A stretch of DNA of 64,000 bases from Pseudomonadales bacterium (GCA_029251375.1 JAQXDL010000016.1:1-64000), one strand, 5' to 3'. Shown: positions 1 through 9,566, counted from the first letter of the stretch. The notes: generated by a model not told the origin, from the letters alone. Made by a program: numbers and translations.

Positions 1-1902
1 ATGGTTATCATGAAGTTGTTAAAAACTGCCCCTGTTGTAATGCTATCTTTACTACTCACTGCTTGTGGTGACACCAGTAATCAAGCGACCACGACGGAGC
101 CTTCTGTTACTAGCACCCCCGTATCTGATGCCGTGACGAGAACATCGGGCTACAGTGAAAATAAAAACGCCTACTTCGGTGATTTGCATGTTCATACGAT
201 GTATTCCTTTGATGCGTTTATCTTTGGCACAACAGCATCCCCTGACGAGGCTTATGACTTTGCTAAAGGCGGCGTGCTGCGACACCCCGGTGGTTTCGAT
301 ATGCAGCTTAAAGAGCCGCTGGATTTTTATGGCGTCAGCGATCATGCCTTCTACTTGGGCTCACTGCGCTCGATGGCAACCCCCGGCAGCGAACTATCTA
401 AACTCGATGTTGCCAACGGTATGGATAAGTTAAGCGATGGCTTGAACAGGCGTGCGAAGTTTCAGGAACTTCTTACTTTCCTCGGCACGGACCGGCGTGA
501 CGAGATTTTGAACCAGACGGTTTTTAAAGATGCTTGGGATGACATTATTGGAGCAGCGAACCGTGCCAATGACCCCGGTAAATTCACATCATTTATTGCC
601 TATGAGTACACGTCGAGTGGTCCAGGCAATGCCAATCTGCATCGAAATGTCATCTTCAAAGGTGATCAAGCGCCTACCTTGCCTTTTTCTCGTCTTGATT
701 CTCTGAACCCAGAAGATCTCTGGGATTGGATGGATGAACAACGCGATGAAGGGCACGAATCATTAGCGATACCGCATAACTCAAACGGTTCCAATGGCAT
801 GATGTTTCAGCAAACGACGTTCGAAGGTAATGCTCTGGACGCGGCTTATGCGGAACAGCGAATGCGAAACGAACCGCTGGTTGAAATTAGTCAAGTCAAA
901 GGTACCTCTGATACTCACCCCGCGTTGTCACCTAACGATGAATGGGCAGACTTTGAGATCATGCCGTATCGGATAGCGACAAACGTCGATAGCGCAATCA
1001 ACGGCAGTTATGTTCGGCAAGCATATATGAATGGTTTGAAGATGCAGCAAGAGGAGGGTTACAACCCATTCAAATTTGGCCTTATTGGCTCCAGCGATAC
1101 ACATAATGCATCTTATGCCGGCGATGAAGATAATTATTGGAGTAAGGTTGGATTGGTTGACGATACGCCTCAAGAACGTGGCTCTGTTAGATTGGACGAG
1201 CCTAATGAGGACGGCAGTGAGTACGCACTCAACAAGTCTTACAAGACTTGGAGCGCTGCTGGTCTCGCGGGAGTATGGGCGCAAGAGAATACGCGCGATT
1301 CGATCTACGATGCGTTTCGTCGTAAGGAGACCTTTGGTACATCTGGACCGAGAATCAAGGTGCGGTTTTTTGCCGGCTACGATATTCCAGCAATCGACGA
1401 TAAAGCGTTGCTGGCGAAGGCCTACAAAAATACAACAATGGGTGGCGATTTGGTCGCGACAGAATCAGACATCCCTCGTTTTCTCGTTTGGGCTGCACGT
1501 GATGCGAACAGCGCACCTCTGCAGCGAGTCCAAGTTATAAAGACAGCCTTGAAAGATGGTCAAACAGTTGAAGAAGTATTTGATGTCGCTTGTGCCGATG
1601 GTAATGCGGTCGATCCGACCACAAACCGTTGTCCCGATAATGGCGCCCGTGTTGATCTGTTGGATTGCAGTTATAGTCAGGATAAGGGTGCGGCAGAACT
1701 TCGAACCGTTTGGCAGGACCCGGGTTACGAACCATCGCAGCGCGCGATGTATTACGTGAGAGTGCTGGAGAACCCAACCTGTCGTTGGTCAACTTGGGAT
1801 GCGTTGCGCGAAGGAGTGGAGCCAAGACCCGGTCTACACAAAACAATTCAAGAGCGCGCTTGGTCTTCGCCTATCTGGGTGACACCCCTAGCTGGACGTT
1901 AA
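1..1902 (+). CDS. DUF3604 domain exported lipoprotein (PHP-like metal hydrolase)
   Basis: Predicted lipoprotein of 633 residues: a short signal ends in lipobox LLTAC (Cys22), followed by a Thr/Ser-rich linker. The mature part opens with YFGDLHVHTMYSFD (residues 58-71), the metal-binding HxH pattern (His63, His65) typical of DUF3604, a family related to PHP-type phosphoesterases. Further His/Asp motifs are SDHAFY near 114, IPHNSN near 258 and IGSSDTH near 363. The substrate is not known for the family; a metal-dependent hydrolase in the periplasm or on the outer membrane is an inference. A second ATG at position 10 would give a more typical signal peptide, and upstream sequence is missing, so the start is uncertain. 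The next gene follows after 3 nt, indicating an operon with the isomerase and HupE-like genes. Confidence 0.9.
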   Translation: MVIMKLLKTAPVVMLSLLLTACGDTSNQATTTEPSVTSTPVSDAVTRTSGYSENKNAYFGDLHVHTMYSFDAFIFGTTASPDEAYDFAKGGVLRHPGGFDMQLKEPLDFYGVSDHAFYLGSLRSMATPGSELSKLDVANGMDKLSDGLNRRAKFQELLTFLGTDRRDEILNQTVFKDAWDDIIGAANRANDPGKFTSFIAYEYTSSGPGNANLHRNVIFKGDQAPTLPFSRLDSLNPEDLWDWMDEQRDEGHESLAIPHNSNGSNGMMFQQTTFEGNALDAAYAEQRMRNEPLVEISQVKGTSDTHPALSPNDEWADFEIMPYRIATNVDSAINGSYVRQAYMNGLKMQQEEGYNPFKFGLIGSSDTHNASYAGDEDNYWSKVGLVDDTPQERGSVRLDEPNEDGSEYALNKSYKTWSAAGLAGVWAQENTRDSIYDAFRRKETFGTSGPRIKVRFFAGYDIPAIDDKALLAKAYKNTTMGGDLVATESDIPRFLVWAARDANSAPLQRVQVIKTALKDGQTVEEVFDVACADGNAVDPTTNRCPDNGARVDLLDCSYSQDKGAAELRTVWQDPGYEPSQRAMYYVRVLENPTCRWSTWDALREGVEPRPGLHKTIQERAWSSPIWVTPLAGR

Positions 1903-1905
1903 ACA

Positions 1906-2694
1906 TTGCGTGATCCGTTGCTATGGTTTGTTTTAATTGGTGGGATTTTGTTTGGTGCAGATCATTTTCTAAACAGCCAAGCAGACCAAATAATTGTTGA
2001 TGACACAGTGCGCCAAAGGCTCGCGACCCTTTGGCAAACTCAAACAGGCAATCCAGCGACAGCACAAGAAGTTGATTCATTAGTTCAATCCTGGCTCAAG
2101 GAAGAGATAATGTTTCGCGAAGCGATGCGGTTAGGTCTGGATAGAGACGACACCATTGTGCGGCGAAGACTTATTCAGAAGCTGTCTTTCCTGTCGGAGG
2201 AAGTCGGTATTGAGGCGACGCAGCAGACAAAACAGGATGCGCTGATGAGTTATTACGATGCGCATCAAGAGCAGTACAGAACTGAAACTCGATATACCTT
2301 TCAACAGATATTTTTCTCCACCGAAGAAAATGCCAATCAATATGTTGCATCAGCGTTGACCCCATCAATCGACTGGCAGTCTCTTGGCCAGACTAGTTTG
2401 CTTAACGCTTCCTTTAAAGAAGTGACCTTGTCTGAGGTACGGCGTGATTTTGGCGTGAAGTTTGCCAAGTCACTAAGGGAATTCGTAGAAGATACCGTGG
2501 CGTGGCAAGGGCCAATCAAGAGTAGCTATGGCTATCACTTTGTGCGTTTGCAGCAGGTGAAAACAGAGCAGCAGTTACCCTTTGCAATGGTACGTGCGCA
2601 AGTTGCAGCAGATTATGCCAGCGAACAACGATCGGACTCCCAGGCTGACTATTACAATGCTTTGTTAGATAAGTATGACGTCGTCTATGAATAG
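1906..2694 (+). CDS. Membrane-anchored parvulin-type peptidyl-prolyl isomerase
   Basis: 262 residues starting at a TTG codon only 3 nt after the stop of the DUF3604 gene. An N-terminal hydrophobic stretch (about residues 4-20) should anchor it in the inner membrane with the rest in the periplasm. The middle is helical and resembles the SurA/PpiD-type chaperone region. The C-terminal half matches the PpiC rotamase fold, with WQGPIKSSYGYHFVRLQQV (about 203-221) as the recognisable C-terminal strand motif. It probably helps fold an exported partner, plausibly the DUF3604 lipoprotein encoded just upstream. The rotamase part is divergent, so isomerase activity is not certain. The downstream gene overlaps its end by 20 nt if the first ATG there is used. 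Confidence 0.85.
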   Translation: MRDPLLWFVLIGGILFGADHFLNSQADQIIVDDTVRQRLATLWQTQTGNPATAQEVDSLVQSWLKEEIMFREAMRLGLDRDDTIVRRRLIQKLSFLSEEVGIEATQQTKQDALMSYYDAHQEQYRTETRYTFQQIFFSTEENANQYVASALTPSIDWQSLGQTSLLNASFKEVTLSEVRRDFGVKFAKSLREFVEDTVAWQGPIKSSYGYHFVRLQQVKTEQQLPFAMVRAQVAADYASEQRSDSQADYYNALLDKYDVVYE

Positions 2695-3745
2695 AACGGG
2701 CTCAATCATGTATTGGTTAAGGTTTATTAAGCCTGTACTACTCGCTGTTTTATCCCTAACGGTTCTACAAACGTCACTTGCTCATGCACATGAGATGAGA
2801 CCCGCGCTGCTGAAACTGACCCAATTGCAGGATGGCGAATGGTTAGTTGCCTTTAAGCAACCGCAGGTTGACGGTCGATTCCTAAACCTGCAACCCGTTA
2901 CTAATTGCCGGTCAGGTGATGTGACGGCGGCTGTGAACGATGCCGCGTTGCAAGAGAGTTTTTCCTTATATTGTGATCAAGGACCGTTGCAAACGATTCA
3001 GATTACGCGGTTGGATAGAACTTTGATCGATGTCTTGGTAACTATCATAAATACCGATGGCACTGTTGATAATCACATTATCTCTGCCAACCAACCCAGT
3101 TTAGATTTAAGTCGAGGTGGCGCGTCCGTTCCCACTTACCTTGTTTTGGGGGTGGAGCATCTGTTGTTCGGGCTCGATCATGTTCTATTCGTCTTAGTGC
3201 TTCTATACCTCGTCGTTGGATTTAAAAACCTGATTAAGGTGATCACCAGCTTTACGGTGGCGCACTCTATAACTCTTGGTTTGTCAGCGTTCAATTTGGT
3301 CAGTATTTCTCAAGCACCGGTCGAGGCATTAGTTGCTCTAAGTATCATGTTGCCAGCAAGGCAAGCCTTATTAATAGGTGCGTCAAATTCAGCATCAGGA
3401 TCGATTATTAAATCTGATGCGGCGGCGGGCTATAGTAGTTACTTCACTCGTAACATTTGGCTGTTGGCATTTATATTTGGATTATTGCATGGTTTAGGCT
3501 TTGCTGGCGCTTTGACTGAAATAGGATTGCCTGAAGATAATGTGTTGAGTGCGCTCTTTTTGTTTAATGTCGGACTCGAACTTGGGCAGTTACTTGTAAT
3601 TGCAGCGGCTTGCGCTTTTGTGATGCTGATACGCCGCGCTGGTTTAAAACTTTCGCGACACCAAGCTAAATTGCCTTTGTTTTTGATTGGCGGGGTGGCT
3701 GCGTTTTGGTTTTTTGAGCGTACACTACAGATAGTCTTAAGCTAA
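2675..3745 (+). CDS. HupE/UreJ family membrane protein
   Basis: Up to 356 residues. Starts are possible at 2675, 2687 and 2708; the ATG at 2708 places a clean signal peptide (hydrophobic, ending LAHAHE) at the N-terminus. After a periplasmic domain of about 110 residues come several membrane segments with the HupE/UreJ signature: GVEHLLFGLDHVLFVLVLLY, then SFTVAHSITLGLSAF, and later FIFGLLHGLGFAGALTE and FNVGLELGQLL. These conserved His, Asp and Glu residues are the presumed metal-binding positions of this family, which is linked to nickel or cobalt uptake. No hydrogenase or urease genes are nearby, so it may serve another metalloenzyme; the DUF3604 protein of the same operon is the obvious candidate. 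Confidence 0.88.
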   Translation: MTSSMNRTGSIMYWLRFIKPVLLAVLSLTVLQTSLAHAHEMRPALLKLTQLQDGEWLVAFKQPQVDGRFLNLQPVTNCRSGDVTAAVNDAALQESFSLYCDQGPLQTIQITRLDRTLIDVLVTIINTDGTVDNHIISANQPSLDLSRGGASVPTYLVLGVEHLLFGLDHVLFVLVLLYLVVGFKNLIKVITSFTVAHSITLGLSAFNLVSISQAPVEALVALSIMLPARQALLIGASNSASGSIIKSDAAAGYSSYFTRNIWLLAFIFGLLHGLGFAGALTEIGLPEDNVLSALFLFNVGLELGQLLVIAAACAFVMLIRRAGLKLSRHQAKLPLFLIGGVAAFWFFERTLQIVLS

Positions 3746-3804
3746 AATTAATTGACCGCAAAATTACCGAAGAACTAACAGCTAATTATCATAGGAGAAA
3801 AAAC

Positions 3805-4188
3805 GTGGCCATTGAAAAAATTGTAAACTATAAATGCACACCCGCAGAACTTTGGGACATCGTCGGTACGCCTGACAGGGTTGACTGGGTGCCGGGCATG
3901 ACTGAATGCGAGTTCGATGGTGAGGTTCGTACCGTTGACTTGCCCGGTGCTGGCACGATCAAGGAGCGCATCTTGAGTCGCGATGAAGCCACTATGACAA
4001 TGAGCTACAGCTGTATTGAATCGCCGACGCCATTGGAGAAACATTTAGCCCGTATTGCGATTGAAGCGGATGAAGATGGATGTAAGTTTACTTGGACCAC
4101 CGAAATTTTGCCGTTGGTTTTTGAGCCATTTATCGAAAAGAGTATTGATGGGGCGATTGCACAAATTCGCACGATGGTCGAATCCTAA
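3805..4188 (+). CDS. SRPBCC family protein
   Basis: 127 residues starting at GTG 3805, preceded by a good ribosome binding site (TAGGAG, 8 nt upstream). The sequence has the START/Bet v1-like pattern of SRPBCC proteins: an N-terminal strand IEKIVNYKC, helix PAELWDIVGTPDRVDWVPGM, a run of beta strands and a long C-terminal helix (FIEKSIDGAIAQIRTMVES). Such proteins bind hydrophobic ligands or act as polyketide cyclase-like enzymes; the ligand here cannot be told. It sits alone, 59 nt after the HupE-like gene, in the same direction, and may be a separate transcript. Confidence 0.8.
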   Translation: MAIEKIVNYKCTPAELWDIVGTPDRVDWVPGMTECEFDGEVRTVDLPGAGTIKERILSRDEATMTMSYSCIESPTPLEKHLARIAIEADEDGCKFTWTTEILPLVFEPFIEKSIDGAIAQIRTMVES

Positions 4189-5105
4189 GCGTCATTCAGA
4201 CGCGTTTCGCGTCGGCAGTTTTAGCGTTTTCCCTTACGATACGGTGCTTGATGGTTCAGGCTTCATGGCTTAAAAAGTCGCATTAAATCCGTAGGCTATT
4301 CCAATGACAGGCTCAATAGAAAACATGCGCAGCTATTTCTATGGCGTGCAAACTAGTGGTTCGATTTTTCCAGCTAAGGCCGAGCGAGAAGAAACGCGTC
4401 TGCATTCGGATCTGAAACTTATGGAGCAGATAGCCACCTACAATCAAAAGCCGCAGAGGATGGCACCAGGCGCAAGCGTTAGAAGAGATACTCAAGGGTC
4501 CCTTAGATTGAAAAATACTCGCTAAATAGCTTGAGTAATTTGATCTGCAAGAGAAGCGCTTTTATCGCTGTCGGGGAATGTGTTTTCGTATAGAAATGTC
4601 AGACGGATATGATCTGGTTTTTGATTTTGGCAGCGGTTTTAGGATCTGTGCCTGCGATGATTGCATTAAATAAGTCTGATTTAGTTGACGCCTGGCTGAT
4701 TCCTCAGGCTTATTTAGATCAAATGGATGTGTCTCATAACTAGCTAAGACCAGTGCTTAAAGCGAGGGGCAGGTCTCGACAATCTTTCTGCAATGCGCTC
4801 TATTCGAGCCGAAGTATTGGACTAGTTTCGCCTGCTTTTGTTGGCTCGCTAGGAAGTTATTGGTGAAGTTTAGTTTATAGCGCCGGCTGTCGCTAAACGT
4901 CGGTTTTAGTGTGGTCATATACCCTAATTGTGGTCGTTTTCGCCATCTAGCCGGGTCTGCGAAAATTCTAACCTTATGAAATAAAACACTTTTTATAATT
5001 GGTATCAATTTTGCTGTACTCAATAGCATGCCGATGCTCGTTGTCTTCGTTTCGAACATGAGCCGAACGCGACAGACTATCCACCGCAATTTTAAGGAAG
5101 CAATT
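4189..5105. other. Gene-poor stretch with decayed coding remnants
   Basis: No gene with a credible start, ribosome binding site and family match was found in these 917 nt. A 73-codon open frame at 4304-4525 (+) matches no family I recognise. The frame ending at the TAG at 4741-4743 reads protein-like for about 45 codons (see the separate remnant entry) but is closed upstream by stops. The rest is AT-rich and stop-dense in all frames. The upstream region of the DUF4389 gene begins at about 4990. Confidence 0.6.
4597..4743 (+). pseudogene. Possible remnant of a Rab-like bacterial GTPase gene
   Basis: In this frame about 48 codons end with ...VLGSVPAMIALNKSDLVDAW followed by a short helix and TAG. 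PxxxxLNKxDLxxxW is the guanine-specificity (G4, NKxD) segment and flanking Trp of small bacterial Rab/MglA-like GTPases, and QTDMIWFLI fits the strand before it. There is no start codon context, and an in-frame stop lies immediately upstream (4588-4590). The P-loop and switch regions are not found. I read this as the tail of a degraded gene; chance similarity is possible because the match is short. Confidence 0.3.
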
Positions 5106-5567
5106 ATGATGAAAGAATCAACAAGACTGAACATTACCCGAACGGATATTTGGACACGCGGTCTCTATATGTTGTTGTTGATGCTTGCTTACAATCTAGC
5201 TGAAGCAGCGATCGTTTTGACGGCTATCTTCCAGTTTTTCTGTGCTCTCATAACAGGCACGGTCAACGAACCGCTGTTGCAGTTTTCGAAAAATGCGACG
5301 GTCTATATTAAGCAGGTATTGGAGTTCCTCACATTTAACTCAGAAGAACGCCCTTTCCCCTTTAACGCATGGCCAGATGAGGATCACACCGGCGATGAAT
5401 GGTTGGATGATGAGTTTGAAGACGACGACTATGTCGATGATGACGTCACTGATGCAAACGTCGTCGAAGTCCATGAGGTGGATGATCTAGTAGTGGACGA
5501 CATTATTGATAAGTCTAAGGACAGCGATGTCGGTGACGAGTCAAGCACTGATAGAGACCAGCACTGA
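5106..5567 (+). CDS. DUF4389 membrane protein with acidic tail
   Basis: 153 residues from ATG 5106 (AAGGAAG ribosome binding site about 5 nt upstream), which I prefer over the ATG at 5028 that lacks one. The first half has the DUF4389 pattern: a charged N-terminus (RLNITRTDIWTRGLYML), a membrane segment of about 40 residues (LLLMLAYNLAEAAIVLTAIF onwards), then a conserved FSKNATVYIKQVLEFLTFNS segment ending RPFPFNAWP. The second half is a disordered, strongly acidic tail (DEWLDDEFEDDDYVDDD and more). The function of the family is unknown. The gene is monocistronic, converging on the sulfatase gene. Confidence 0.85.
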   Translation: MMKESTRLNITRTDIWTRGLYMLLLMLAYNLAEAAIVLTAIFQFFCALITGTVNEPLLQFSKNATVYIKQVLEFLTFNSEERPFPFNAWPDEDHTGDEWLDDEFEDDDYVDDDVTDANVVEVHEVDDLVVDDIIDKSKDSDVGDESSTDRDQH

Positions 5568-5592
5568 TAGAGATTAGTGATGCGTCCTGCCA

Positions 5593-7089
5593 TCAGGTTT
5601 CTTCTCGAAGAGACTTGATGGCATCATTATCAATACTGTGTAGGTAGGCTTGAAATGCTTTTAGTAAATCTGTCTGCACGGTTTTTTGTTCTGGATGCCC
5701 AAGCCGATTAAACATTTCATAGGGATCCCGTTCGATATCGAAGAGGAACTTAGGGTTGCGTTCGCGGTCAAGAATCATTTTCCATGCACCGACGCGAATC
5801 GCCCATTCATTTACCGGATCATCCTGACCCGGCATGTCGATACTCCATATAAGCGGCTTGTGTCTTAGCAACATCTCGCCGGACAGCATCGGTACGATTG
5901 ATTGTCCATCTATCTCTCTGTCTTTCGGTACATCGAAGTTCATAAGTGTTGCAAGGGTCGGTAGTATGTCCAAGCCGGTGACAGCGCGTTTTACTGTGAC
6001 ACCAGCGGGGATCGTATCACCATATCGTAGAATCCCGGGTACTCGGATGCCGCCTTCCAGAAGATTGTCTTTTCTGCCACGTAAGCCACCTGTTTCCCCA
6101 GCCATATTTAGCTCCCAGGGCTTTCTCGCTTCTCTGGTTACAGGGCCATTGTCGCTAGCGAAGAATATAATTGTGCTATCCAATTGCTGCATGCTTTCAA
6201 GCTTTTGAATGATTCTGCCAATCTGGGCATCAAGAAAGCTGATGTTAGCGTAGTACTCACCTTGCCCGCGGTAGGGTCGATCACCCCAATCCCAGTGGTA
6301 GAGATCAGGCTGAGATTTCCCTTCAGCGGTGATGTATTGGCTGTACATATCTAAATACTTTGCAGGAGATGCAATGGGCGTGTGGACTTCGGAAAATGGC
6401 ACATAGAGAAAGAAGGGCGCAGTATCTTCTTTGTGATGGACGACGTGTTGCTCAAGCCAATGCAAGACTTCGTCAGCAACCAGTTCAGCGGAAAATTTAT
6501 TGGTTTCAGGTACAGGTATACCATTGCGCCAATAGTTATCTGGATAAAGTTTACCATGGCGCCGGCTACCGTCTGCGGGTGCGGTCTCCAGTGTTTTGTT
6601 CTTTACCCATCCGCCCGGAATGACGAAGCTGTAGTCAAAACCTAAGTCGATTGCCTGCGGGTGATCTTGCATGTCTGCGCCACCATTGAGGTGCAGTTTG
6701 CCCATCACGGCCGTGGCATAGCCTTTTTGTTTTAGCAGATGAGCCAACGTGATTTCATTGGCACCTAAATGGATATTCTGCCCATCGGGTATCCAGGAAC
6801 GTATACCTGTGCGGTAGGGGGTTCGGCCGGTAAGTAACCCGGCTCGGGAGGGGGAGCAAAGAGGTGCGGGTGCGTAGTATTGGGTGAACTTGACACCCTC
6901 TGCAGCCAGTCGATCAATGTTGGGAGTGGTGACAATTTGATGTCCATAACTACCAAGATCACCATATCCTAAGTCGTCAACGTAGAAAATAACCAGATTC
7001 GGTTGGCTGGCTAATGCGGGAGTAAATGCCAGCCATAGCAATGTGAGGTAGCGCAACCGCGCGGGTACTATACGGATTAGGGCAAACAT
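5593..7089 (-). CDS. Secreted sulfatase (formylglycine type)
   Basis: 498 residues with an N-terminal signal peptide ending around LALAS-like residues (PALASQP, about 24-30). The catalytic sulfatase core is intact: metal-binding DD at 38-39 (FYVDDLGYGD), the modification motif C78-S-P-S-R82 followed by AGLLTGR, K131 and H133 in MGKLHL, H236 in EVHTP, and the second metal pair D313-N314 in FASDNGP. Cys78 would be converted to formylglycine; no maturase gene lies in the window, so it must be elsewhere. The length and domain order match arylsulfatases acting on sulfated polysaccharides or small sulfate esters. It is transcribed alone, with 267 nt of apparently non-coding DNA to the neighbouring minus-strand gene. 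Confidence 0.95.
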   Translation of the reverse strand: MFALIRIVPARLRYLTLLWLAFTPALASQPNLVIFYVDDLGYGDLGSYGHQIVTTPNIDRLAAEGVKFTQYYAPAPLCSPSRAGLLTGRTPYRTGIRSWIPDGQNIHLGANEITLAHLLKQKGYATAVMGKLHLNGGADMQDHPQAIDLGFDYSFVIPGGWVKNKTLETAPADGSRRHGKLYPDNYWRNGIPVPETNKFSAELVADEVLHWLEQHVVHHKEDTAPFFLYVPFSEVHTPIASPAKYLDMYSQYITAEGKSQPDLYHWDWGDRPYRGQGEYYANISFLDAQIGRIIQKLESMQQLDSTIIFFASDNGPVTREARKPWELNMAGETGGLRGRKDNLLEGGIRVPGILRYGDTIPAGVTVKRAVTGLDILPTLATLMNFDVPKDREIDGQSIVPMLSGEMLLRHKPLIWSIDMPGQDDPVNEWAIRVGAWKMILDRERNPKFLFDIERDPYEMFNRLGHPEQKTVQTDLLKAFQAYLHSIDNDAIKSLREET

Positions 7090-7356
7090 AGTGTTTTTAT
7101 ACCATAGTGTTTGGCTGGGTGCTTACCTGTTTCTGTTTCTATGCTGCACTCGACGCTAACCAGTAATGGCTAACCACTAAATTTTGCCAACTACACGGTA
7201 GTGGGGCGAAAAATTGAGTGGTCGCAGTGACATTGGTTTGTTCTAAACCATTGCTTGAGAATGAGTCGAGGTATGCATCGACGGTAATGGATAGCGATGT
7301 TCAGGCAGGCATCACATTGACAATTTAGGTTAGTTTATGTGGGTAAATAAGATAAG

Positions 7357-9192
7357 TTAGGCTCCCCAGCCACCATCGAATTCTGTTTCGATAGCAAACT
7401 GCTCTCGAATAATGCTTAAGCGGTTTTGAAGTCCCGCCATCATGGTTTGGAAAGATTTGTGGTTAATGATCAATTCCATGGCAGGATCGTGACCCGTTCG
7501 CCAAAACTCACGCCAGCCTTCATCAACGGCTCGTTGAAGGTGGATCAAGGCCATCGCTTCATTGTTTTGTAGCGCTGCAATGCGTGCCCGTTGATACCAA
7601 TCAGATGGGTCCGGACTGCGGTGAGTGGTATTCATGCGATCATCGAGCTGTTGCGTTAACTTGGTTAGCAATAAGTCTGCGGCGACTTTTTCTTTGTTAC
7701 GTATTAGCAGGTCAACCGCGCCGAGATCTGATTCCATTCGTATGCTTTGACTGAAACCGTCGGGCTTATTCATCGGTAGTTGTGCTGTTTGCAGGCGTTT
7801 ATAAAGTGCTAGTGCTTCTGTGTATTGCTCCTGATAATACAGAGACAAAAACTGAAGCTGCATGTCTTCATGATAGGTTGGCGTAAGATTTATGATTTTG
7901 TCTAAATAAGTGTTCGCGGCGATCATGTCGTTTGCGGCGACGTATCGGCTGACTTTTAACCATAGAAACCTATTTTTAAAGGTCACGGGGACCTGCGGCT
8001 CGACGATGCTGAACCATTCATCGGCTTGAGTAAATTCACCTATATCCGAGTAGATCTTAGCAAGGCTCATTGCGACTTCGGCATTCGGTTGAAGCTCGTA
8101 GCTGGTTTTATAGTTAGAAATTGCTTCTCCAATTCGGCCACGTCGGTTGCTAATTCGAGCGGCGAGCTCGTAGGCTTTTGGATAGTACGGGTCGGCATTA
8201 ATCATCAAAGTAAACATTTGCATGGCTTCGTGGTCGCGACCAAATTGCTGATATAGGCTTGCGACATTGTAGGCAGCAACCGTCGACTTAGGGTCGAGTG
8301 CACTCGCCTTTTCGTAATAAGTCAGTTGTTCCTCTTTGTTTTCCAATAGACCGGCGTACCACATGGCGGCCATGCCATAGCTTGGATTTAGCGCCATGGC
8401 TCGTTGCAATGCCGACTTTGCTTGCTCGATCTTGCCTTTCTGTTGGCTTAGCCAGAGCCCTTTGCTTGCCCAGGCATTGCCTAAGTTGGGGTCAAGTGAC
8501 AGGGCTTTGTCGATCGTCGCCTGCGCTGATGCGTTGTTAGCTGCCTTGGGGATATAACGGTAATTCATTTGCAGCGTGAGTGAGTCTGCCAGACCGGTGT
8601 AAGCCAGTGCATACTCCGGATCTTCATCGATGGCACGTTGGAAATAGCGAACAGCGTCTTTAAGCCCTTCTTCAGTGCGTTTTGCGAGTGCTTCCTGACC
8701 CATACTAAAAGCGATCATTGCCGTTGGGCTCGTCGATGTGCTCGGAATCGAGCTTGCATTACCCAGCAAGGTTAACTCGAGACTTTCTGCTACAGCGGCG
8801 GAAATGTCATCTTGAATCCTGAACAGGTCAGTGAACTGTCTATCAAATGTTTTTGACCAAAGATGCGCGCCGGCAGCTACATCGATCAACTGTGCGGTTA
8901 CTCGAATGGTGTTGTTAAGGTCGTTTCTTCTAACACTGCCTTCGAGGATGTAGGAAACATTAAGTTCTTTGCCGATGATCGCCGTATCTTTGTTTACACC
9001 CTTGTAAGCAAAAGAGGTTGTTCGCGCCGCAACCCGCAGGTCTGTTATGCGGGAAAGTACGTTCAGCAACTCTTCGGTGAGTCCGTCTGCGAAGTACTCG
9101 TCCTCTTCAATATTGCTAAAACTCTCGAACGGTAAGACAGCAAGTGAATTCGCGTTGGTTGCTGTGACCGGTCCTGCTTGGTTTGTGTGATG
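7357..9192 (-). pseudogene. TolB-like/TPR protein, C-terminal part of a frameshifted gene
   Basis: This frame encodes NSLAVLPFESFS and EDEYFADGLTEELLNVLSRI, the TolB/FlgO-like nucleotide-cyclase-associated segment, then VAARTTSFAYKG, YILEGSVRR, AHLWSKTFDR and about ten tetratricopeptide repeats to the end. It is open from about 9192, where a TAG (minus strand) closes it. No ATG, GTG or TTG occurs before the TTG at 9069, which would cut the conserved TolB-like segment in half. The missing N-terminus (membrane part) is in the other frame at 9063-9566, so one base appears to be missing between about 9130 and 9190. The intact protein would have about 736 residues: cytoplasmic N-tip, three membrane segments, periplasmic TolB and TPR domains. 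Translation from TTG 9069 would give 570 residues. Confidence 0.8.
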
Positions 9193-9566
9193 CTATCCAT
9201 TGATGTAATCGGACTTGAATCGTCGGTTGCCATTTGGACAAAAAATAGACCGGTGACGACAACGGCGAGAAAGCCAACAATGCCGAACTCAGTCTTGGAG
9301 CCTAGTATTGATTCATTTGCTTCGCCATTGTCAATGTGAAGCCCATCGCGGTCTAGATCAAACAACCAAGCGAGGATTAAGGCAACAGGTAGCGCACCGA
9401 AGAAGGCGACAACCAGATAGCGCATCATGCTATCGGGCAAGTTGAGTGCGGGGGAGAGAATGTCAACGAGTTGAATGATCGGCCAAAAAATGATGACGTA
9501 GAGGGTAGCGACACGCAGTACGCGTCTTCGTTTCAACTCTTCGTAGAATAGCCTGACGCGATTCAT
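9063..9566 (-). pseudogene. TolB-like/TPR membrane protein, N-terminal part of a frameshifted gene
   Basis: Encodes the typical N-terminus of a large family of marine gammaproteobacterial membrane TPR proteins: FYEELKRRRVLRVATLYVI, then WPIIQLVDILSPALNLPDSM, LVVAFFGALPVALILAWLFD and DRDGLHID, followed by a further membrane segment (FGIVGFLAVVVTGLFFVQ). After about residue 135 (ITQTKQ) the frame turns into unrelated sequence (RSQQPTRIHLLSYRSRV...), while the natural continuation is found in the frame of the TPR part. It starts 7 nt after the stop of the DUF4097 gene, so both are probably cotranscribed. Confidence 0.8.

Noticed and set aside
4304-4525. 73-codon plus-strand frame after the SRPBCC gene
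   Set aside because: Composition is not clearly protein-like, no ribosome binding site; the surrounding region looks decayed.
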